Source: Siphonodentalium dalli (Eukaryota; Mollusca; Scaphopoda; Gadilida; Siphonodentaliidae). From it: a DNA stretch of 64,000 nucleotides. The translations under genes and the position numbers were made by a program. The stretch is taken from NCBI GenBank assembly GCA_032622095.1, contig CP136066.1, positions 100,213,319-100,277,318 on the forward strand, in the 5' to 3' direction. This document shows, in pieces, positions 57,204 to 64,000 of this stretch; position 1 is the first letter of the stretch, and the number at the start of each line of letters is the position of its first letter. A model generated the notes under the pieces. That model searched no databases. It had not been told where the DNA came from and saw only the letters and a program-made list of their open reading frames with translations.

Positions 57204-57999
57204 AATTTTCATTTTTTAACTGGCGGTATAACATTTTTAAGACAACAAATTACTTATACATATCAAAATTACATTAATATGACTTCAAATAGGCCATATT
57301 AGTCACCTTTATAACAAAATCTACACAGATCTTGAGAACTTTTCATATTGAAGCTCAAAAAGTCAGTTGTTCATCCGAATAATTGCAAAAATTCCATGAA
57401 CAATGAATATAAAGTCCCAACTATTTAACATGCTCACTAAATGCCACCACATTCCACATCATTGTATTGCATATATATCTGCGTACATTACAAGAGTGAG
57501 ACCATGCATTAAATTCACCCAGATGACCTTGAGGTCAATGTCAAAGGTCAAAACTCATTTTTATAAAATTGTTAATGGTGTGGGCTGAGCCTGAATTATT
57601 CCTCGATATTGGTCCAAAAATATGTTACTTTTATAAAGTAACATTTTGCTCATTTTAGTCACCCAACGCATTGTACAATACATGTATTACCCAAATGTTT
57701 GACACATAAGCACTACATGCGGTGGAAAAAACTTGGCATGATCACATGGTAATCGATTCTCTGGTCAGGATTAAAGGACAGTAAAATCACATATCAGCAA
57801 TGTATAGACAGATTATATGTTGAATATGTTGAACTAACTAGAGACTAGCATCGTGATATAGCATACCCTTTGATTCACTAACTCCTCAGATATACCCTGT
57901 TGGTAAAATTTATTGGTTTTCTCTTGGAAAAAAGGAAGTTTAGTTTTGAAAGAAGTGTTCAAACAATGCTATAATGATATCTTTTTCGCAGACAATATG

Positions 58000-59200
58000 T
58001 CATTGCTTGTATAGAGTGTCAAAATGCTATGCCACTGAATCCTGAAGCAAGCCATGCAGGCTGGCTCTCTGGTGTTTACATCTCCGATTTGGTAGACAAT
58101 GTGTGAAATGGTCATCAGCTAGGGTGGCCAATATACTAGTATATCTATGTATCAATGGGCCACATAACATGTACAATGACTGGATATTCACATTAGTGGC
58201 AGGTTACCCGTATCTCATTATAGTGTCGTTATTCAGAAAGTTGTTGGTCAGATTGCCAGAACTGAACAGCGATGTCGGGGAACTGGATGTCTATAGTCTC
58301 CCCATATTATGTTATCCGGTACCTCAATAGTTCCCAAAGTAGTGGTATCTAGGAACTGGGTGCATGTCAATCGTGATGGTCGAAAGCAGGGGTCAAATAA
58401 CTGATTCCAGCATTAATTGGTCAGCTAAAGTACCCACCACATATAATAACACATATCCATTCAAACCATACATTTGTTTGGCATCGGATCGTCAGCACCT
58501 AGGATAGCCCATGTGTGGCATAGCGATACATAGGACTGATTAGTCAAAGTGACACAGTTTAGTGGTGACCAGATAACATACACCGGTATATGACTATTCC
58601 TCTAGTTTACCTGTGTCGTTGGATTTGAGAGGAATTTGCGATTCATCTGGGGCAGTGTATTCTACGTATCTATCCCGAAATTGGGACACCAGTGCTCTTG
58701 TCTCTATTGGTGTCTAGAATATCCATATCATTGTGGTGGTCAATTTCAAGAGAAGTCACTGTACTCTAACAGCTGTGAAAAGCGTGACCTACACGTATAT
58801 ATAGCAATGACAATATATTCTTATCCTGGGACTGGGCTACCCAAATACAAATTCCAGCAGTGGTCGGCCAAGTTAGCCATATCCAGAACATGCATGGCTG
58901 CCATTGGCTGGCCATAGAGTACTTCTGCAGTGGTGACCAGATTACCTATATCTCATATCCTGGAATTATGGTGCAGATCGAGTGCACCAATATCACCCAT
59001 GCACATCCTGAAACTAGGCAACTAGGTGCCAGTTTCCAGTGATGAAAGATTGCATGTATTCTGGAATCATGTGATCATTGTGCACATCTTCACTTATGAT
59101 CAAATTCCCCATGCACCGCTTGACCAGTGTACCCATCTATGAAGGTGGTCCGATATCTCACTCATGGGGACTGAACAATTCTTCAATTTTGAAATTTCAG
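58000..59200 (+). repeat. Interior of the 5.55-kb element with recurring phrases
   Basis: Phrases such as GTGGTGACCAGAT (58562 and 58931), CCTGGGACTGGG and CCCGAAATTGGGACACCAGT recur loosely, suggesting an old degenerate tandem array. The open frames here (for example 58636-58917) have no known motif. Confidence 0.35.
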
Positions 59201-59604
59201 GACTGTCTGGTAGTACCAACTCTTAAGTATGAAACTTTTTTAATTTTGATAATAAAACCAACACATTCTCTTCAGTATATTATGAAGAATATTAGCAAGG
59301 TATAGCCAATGTAACTTGTATTGCCATTGCCAAAAAAAGTACCTGATTCATGCCAACATTCCGCCTACATGTACACTTACATGGTCAAGCCATTTGGAAG
59401 TTTTGTGTCAAATGTGTAGCAGCAAAGTGGAATAATCCAATCTTGTGATAAGATTTTTCTATAGTGAGAAACCAACGCTATTCATGCAGTAGGAGAATAT
59501 AGGAGATTCAAATGTTTCCGTGTGTATTGATTGAAGTCAATTAAGCATATCGGCGGTTGCATTGTGGACATGTCGCTTACCACCAGATTATGTTTACACA
59601 TTCT

Positions 59605-59745
59605 GCTACAAATTTGGCCGATATCTCAAAACGTGTAGCTTTGGCGCCGTAAATCACACGACTTCTCCTGCCAAGTGTGTATCCATAGCAAGTATACCAC
59701 GTAGCACATGTTACAAGTTAAACGAATGTTTGGCTGAACCTGGCC
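59605..59745 (+). repeat. Dispersed repeat shared with 26480-26610
   Basis: See the 26480 copy. Shared words are TTTGGCCGAT, AACGTGTAG, TGGCGCCGT and AAATCACA, plus CATGTTACAAGTT or ACGTTACAAGTTT. Confidence 0.6.
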
Positions 59746-59898
59746 ATTATCACCTCCTTCAATGAAATCAGTAGAAATGGTAATTTATTTATCACAGAGA
59801 GGGGTACCATTCTAATGCCTTCTTTCTTCAAATTGGTATTTTGCCCCAAGGCTTACTGGCTGTGTTATTGGCACTCATGATTGAAAACATCTTCTTTT

Positions 59899-60098
59899 TT
59901 TCTCAAAGCACATTGATGACAGATCTTGAAACATGCTGTTGGGAGTTGAATATGATTTCGATAAATCGCCGACTTTACTTTATTCAGTTTAATTTTCAAA
60001 ACAGGTATACATTTTGACTACTCTTACCAACATATCCTAGGATATCCAAGAAATTCCTAGGATATCCTAGGAATAAAACCTTGGAATAGTTAGGAAAA
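59899..60098 (+). repeat. 200-bp segment repeated exactly at 63801-64000
   Basis: Every base of 59899-60098 matches 63801-64000 (offset 3902). The match starts abruptly on the left and is cut by the window edge on the right. It includes the left edge of the word-repeat element at 60018. Confidence 0.9.
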
Positions 60099-61622
60099 TT
60101 CCTTGGAATTCCTAGGATATCCTAGGATCGGAGTTTCAAGTTCGGAAAACCTTGGAATACCTCAGCAAATTCAACCGAGCTCATCCAAGGATTTCCAAGC
60201 TTTAAAATATCTTAATCATAACGTTTCCGAGCTTTACCAAGGTTACCAACCAAGCTTTACCAAGGTGTCCAACCAAGCTTTACCAAGGTTGCAGCCTAGC
60301 TTTACCAAGGTTTCCAACATATCTTTACCAGGCTTTACCAAGTTTGCAGCCTAGCTTTACCAAGCTTTACTGAGGTTTCCAACCTAGCTTTACCAAGCTT
60401 TACCAAGGTTGCAGTCTAGCTTTACCAAGCTTTACCAAGGTTGCAGCACAGCTTTACCAAGCTTTGCCAAGCTTTAGCATACAACCTTGACCAATGTTGC
60501 AGCTAAGCTTTACCGAGCTTTAATAAGGTTGCAACCAAGCTTTACCAAGGTTGCAGCCTAGCTTTACCAAGCTTTACCAAGGTTGCAAGTGTTCTGCATT
60601 TAAAAGGTGAAAATCTCTAATGGCACTGAAAAGGCTTCAACTTTTGACAATATCATTATCCTTAATGATACAATCTCTTGAAATTTACAGTCTTGAACCA
60701 TGCCATATAATCATTCATGATATTATTCATGAAAAGTTCACTTTTCAATCATGATTTTTTAATTTAATTTAGATTGAGATAAATGGTACCTTATGAAGTT
60801 ATACCATGTACAATGCATATGATAATATTCACAGGTATATTTTTATGGATCTGATGTATTTGGAGAGTGATAAAACAGTTAAATTAGATAAATTAGCTAT
60901 GAATACATAATGATAGAGACAAGCCTTTGGAATGAAAAGGTAGATAGGGGTCCTTAAGGTCATTCTTGGAAATGGTAAAACAATTGTTAAAATAATATTA
61001 TAAATTAGGGCCACATAAGCAATAACTTACCTGAAAATTGTTGTGATAAAACATGGATTTAAACTCACTGCAACAGTTGATTCAAAATGTCTGCTACAGA
61101 CAACAGTGACGTCTGCATAGTCATGTGACTTGCGACTAAGCTTTACCAAGCTTTTCGAAGGATTTCCAAGCTTTTCCAAGGTTCCACTTCATGTGACAAC
61201 CTTGGTAAACCTTGGTAAAGTTAAGATCCAAGATTAACTTAGCTTTACCAAGGTTTGGTCAACACTGAGAGAAGGATTTCCGAGCTTTTCCAAGGTTTCA
61301 ATTTATGTGACAACCTTGGTAAAACTTGGTAAAATTTAGATCCAAGCTTTACTTAATAGCTTTACCAAGGTTTGGTCAACACTGAGTGTCTGAGTCAAGG
61401 ATTTCCGAGCTTTTCCAAGGCTTTACTTTATCTGACAACCTTGGTAAACCTTAGATCCAAGCTTTACTTAGCTTTACCAAGGTTCCAACCAAGGATTTCC
61501 AAACTTTGTTGAAGAGTACATTTTTTCATTCAAAAAGCTTGGTTCAAACCTTGGAAATCCTATGAATTCCTAGGATTCCCAAACTTCTTTAAAAAAGCTC
61601 GGATGTCTTTTCGCAAGGGTAG
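60018..61622. repeat. Word-repeat island built from CCAAGG, AAGCTTTACC, GGATATCC and CCTAGG words
   Basis: The left part (60030-60125) has palindromic words such as TCCTAGGATATCCTAGGA. From 60190 to 60600 a tandem array of AAGCTTTACCAAGGTTGCAG occurs with variants. From 61135 to 61560 there are units of about 94-125 bp starting GGATTTCC (61160, 61274, 61399, 61493), with CTTGGTAAA in both directions. The right end has CCTATGAATTCCTAGGATTC. The edges CTACTCTTACCAACATATCC and, in inverse, CTACCCTTGCGAAAAGACAT are similar and may be inverted-repeat termini. The middle (60600-61130) is ordinary AT-rich sequence. Confidence 0.8.
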
Positions 61623-62577
61623 TACTACATGCAACAAGGGTATGGTCTGAACTGTATTAGCTTATGACAATACAATATTAATGGGATGAAAATAATAATT
61701 TTAAAAAATGGTGTATCTTCATTGATATGTGCCGTGTGCTGGTGAGACATGGGTTCCAATTCTGCTCATTGGATCTTTTATTCATCCTAATAAGGTATTT
61801 GATGGTGTTAAAATAATCAACACCAGCGAACACCATTCAGTTAGTGGTATGTAAGCGCATCATTCCAATTTAATAAACTGATATTTGTTTGTTTGTTTTA
61901 TTGGGGTTAATGGTCGTTTTAGCTGCTATGTCACATCATGTCATATCAGGTCAGGTCTACAGGTGGAGGAGAGGCTGCGCAGAGGATATATCTCACTGAG
62001 AATAAATCACTGAACACAGGAAAGCAATTGACAAACTTTCCCAATTACATGTACATGAATCTGTGTGTGTGCCACTGATTCAAATCAGTTTCACCATCAC
62101 TAATTGGAATGGCTTATGTTTGTCTAATGCAACACATACCTTGCCAACTGAGCCACTTTGTGCCCCCACTTATATTGGATATAATTATAATTGTTGCAAT
62201 ATGTTTGAATAAAACATCTAACCTGATACGCCTAAACCATCCCCTCTCCCTAGTGATAATTGACAACATGGCACAATTTTAAGTTCAAGGTCACCAAAAA
62301 CATTCCAACTCTCATATAAAGCCCCCATATATTACGATGTTAGTCATATTATGTCTACCCAGTGTGAAGTAATGAATAATATGCACAATGCATTATTTTT
62401 AGCTCCCTTGTGCACATTCCAGACAATCTACAGTGAAAATTCATGTTTTTGACCTTGCCCTTGACCTCAAGGTCATATGAGGGGGTCTGCCAATTTGGGT
62501 CTCGCTTCGAACTGAACCCCCATGGTCTACTCTATATGTGTACCAATTTTCATGCTTTTATCCAAATTTGCACACCC

Positions 62578-63271
62578 CATCAGCTTACAGTCCCCACTAT
62601 TAAGCCTTCTTCAAAATGTTTGGCTGAGAGGGTTATTCAAACATTTAAAGGTTATAAAAAGTGTCACATGGTTCGATTCAAACTAACCTTTCTGGATTCC
62701 TTCTCAGATATCGTATTACCCCTCATGCTACAACTCGTATCAGTGTTGATGATGGGACGGAATCTAAAAACTGCTTTGAATTAACTCAAACCAGATTTAA
62801 GGGTTAATGTTAAAGTAGGCAAGCAAAACAACAGTACTACCACGATGGCAATTCCCAGGTAAATGATCCTGTATTTGAAAGAAATTACAGTTCTGGAAAT
62901 AAGTGGATCAGTTAACTGGTAGCAGAAAAGTAGAGTGTAAATACAGTGTGAATTCGTCAAATGAGAAAACTGTGAGGCGTCATGTGGATCAGATGAGAAT
63001 TATATATGGTGGTGAGTTGAGGGTCTGACATGTAGAAGAAACATTTGAACCAATGGTGTTTGGATGTTGTGAGACACCAATTGCACCTGTTGAGTCTATG
63101 GCAGCCATCGTTAGCAGAGAGGCTGTAACAATGACAATTCCTTCAATTGGAGGTCAAAATGGTCAAGGGCCACTTCAGACAAGAAAGGGAATTCGTTTAG
63201 GTCCAGCACTAGAATTTGTTCCTCGCAGGTCTGAACGTGAGCGAAAGGCTCCCCAAATTATGGGTTTGTGA
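62578..63271 (+). pseudogene. Ty3/Gypsy element 2 integrase, 3' part and C-terminus
   Basis: Homology resumes with HQLTVP and a following CLAERVIQTFKGY, the region around the last catalytic Glu of the integrase core. Degraded C-terminal domain sequence follows: a shifted-frame YTVNSS-like stretch near 62947-62960 and RRHVDQMRI near 62972-62997. The last open frame (63053-63271) ends RRSERERKAPQIMGL, a basic tail common at the end of Ty3/Gypsy Pol. Multiple frame changes are present. Confidence 0.8.
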
Positions 63272-63600
63272 TATATACATATTTATGCAAGATTACCAAG
63301 AACACAATGGTTGAATAGAGAAGATCGTTTTGTCTGTAAATCTCGAATTATTACAGGTCCCACCCGAGTAGGGCGATTTCTTTGGTTTCCACGAGAAACA
63401 TGCAATCGGAGCCATGAATGCTAGTCAAGGGCAAGAACAGCGGGAAACAGCATATCAGATTATTCGAAGCGTCGCAGAATAATTAGATAGAGCAAGAAAA
63501 TCGTGAACTGGTTGGCGTTACAGCACCTTTCCTTTGTTAAAATCTATCAATTATTTTTGGTAGAGCACGACTGCACTTCCGCGGTCAGCGTATTTCTTAA
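63272..63600 (+). mobile_element. Possible 3' LTR region of Gypsy element 2
   Basis: TGTGATATATACAT overlaps the end of pol near 63267 and could start the LTR. The segment 63375-63500 is shared with 52966-53110 and includes CAGAATAA, a possible polyadenylation signal. Without the 5' LTR the edges cannot be fixed. Confidence 0.35.
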
Positions 63601-63800
63601 AAATCTATTGCTGGACTGCTCTCAAAATGACAATACGATTAAAATCGGATTAAGCAATCGTGTGTTTCTCCGTCTAGAAGATTTGGCGACTTCTCTATAC
63701 TAGCGCGTGACATGAAGTTGATTGCAGTGGAAATCTCGGCATAAACGTATTTCATTGTTCGCGAATGATGATAAATATGTTATATGGTAAAGCTATATAG

Positions 63801-64000
63801 TTTCTCAAAGCACATTGATGACAGATCTTGAAACATGCTGTTGGGAGTTGAATATGATTTCGATAAATCGCCGACTTTACTTTATTCAGTTTAATTTTCA
63901 AAACAGGTATACATTTTGACTACTCTTACCAACATATCCTAGGATATCCAAGAAATTCCTAGGATATCCTAGGAATAAAACCTTGGAATAGTTAGGAAAA
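63801..64000 (+). repeat. Exact copy of 59899-60098, truncated by the window edge
   Basis: It is identical to the earlier segment over 200 of 200 bases and ends at the window edge inside the word-repeat element. The copy presumably continues beyond 64000. Confidence 0.9.

Larger units (their letters stand above)
57025..62577. mobile_element. 5.55-kb inverted-repeat element nested in Gypsy 2 integrase
   Basis: The inverted repeats begin at 57078 (left) and 62575 (right), starting GTGTGCAAAATTGGATAAAA and GTGTGCAAATTTGGATAAAA. They agree at about 33 of the first 35 positions and continue more loosely for about 100 bp with GCGAGACCC and GACCTTGAGGTCAAGG words. The left side has 53 further bases before the repeat; the right side ends within two bases of the Gypsy sequence. 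No transposase or other recognisable protein is encoded in the interior, so it looks like a large non-autonomous DNA transposon or a composite. A clear target duplication was not identified. Confidence 0.7.

Noticed and set aside
60103-60354. 83-codon frame with repeated PSFTKVSNQALP-type peptides
   Set aside because: It is the translation of the AAGCTTTACCAAGG tandem array, not a repeat protein gene.

Overview
The window is AT-rich metazoan nuclear DNA. The evidence is one intron-containing animal gene (a TMEM151-family membrane protein), CR1/L2-like, Ty3/Gypsy, BEL/Pao and Tc1 transposable elements, tRNA-derived SINEs, and a very high density of short inverted-repeat (MITE or foldback) elements. 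The mix fits a marine invertebrate, perhaps a lophotrochozoan such as a mollusc or brachiopod; that placement is an inference. There is no sign of bacterial gene organisation.

Layout, left to right. 1-1311: minus-strand LINE with intact ORF1 and a broken start of ORF2. 1841-2881: GC-rich tandem array between TA microsatellites. 4620-5365: inverted-repeat element holding a 198-bp element with a tRNA-like core. 6818-8585: inverted-repeat elements and a TG/TATG microsatellite. 9237-14650: 5' part of a Ty3/Gypsy element (putative LTR, PBS, gag, protease, RT, RNase H; no integrase). 14849-17288: BEL/Pao element with both LTRs and a 5-bp target duplication. 19127-20187: TIR element with an embedded hairpin. 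23196-25830: TMEM151-family gene on the minus strand. 26943-28449: Tc1 element with a frameshifted DD34E transposase. 28635-32911: tandem duplication whose two copies carry different insertions and so reveal empty sites. 34500-47232: a dense series of inverted-repeat elements, a minisatellite and a SINE fragment. 48816-49165: SINE with a 12-bp direct repeat. 54138-54620: three tandem palindromes. 55975-63271: a second Ty3/Gypsy element split inside integrase by a 5.55-kb inverted-repeat element, which itself contains a word-repeat island (60018-61622). The last 200 bases repeat 59899-60098 exactly.

Only the TMEM151-like gene is supported as a host gene. Its main coding exon is intact, and a short upstream coding exon of 8 codons joins it in phase with good splice sites. 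All transposon proteins except the LINE ORF1 carry frameshifts, stops or deletions, so these copies look inactive.

The most distinctive structure is a family of elements at 31221, 32501 and 36129. Each has a long near-palindromic stem-loop at one end, a short motif next to it and the inverse of that motif at the far end. Two have empty-site alleles in the neighbouring duplicate and show no target-site duplication. The layout resembles Helentron-derived non-autonomous elements (HINEs), but with far longer stems whose sequence differs between copies while staying self-complementary. All alignments here were done by eye; boundaries and identities are approximate unless called exact.
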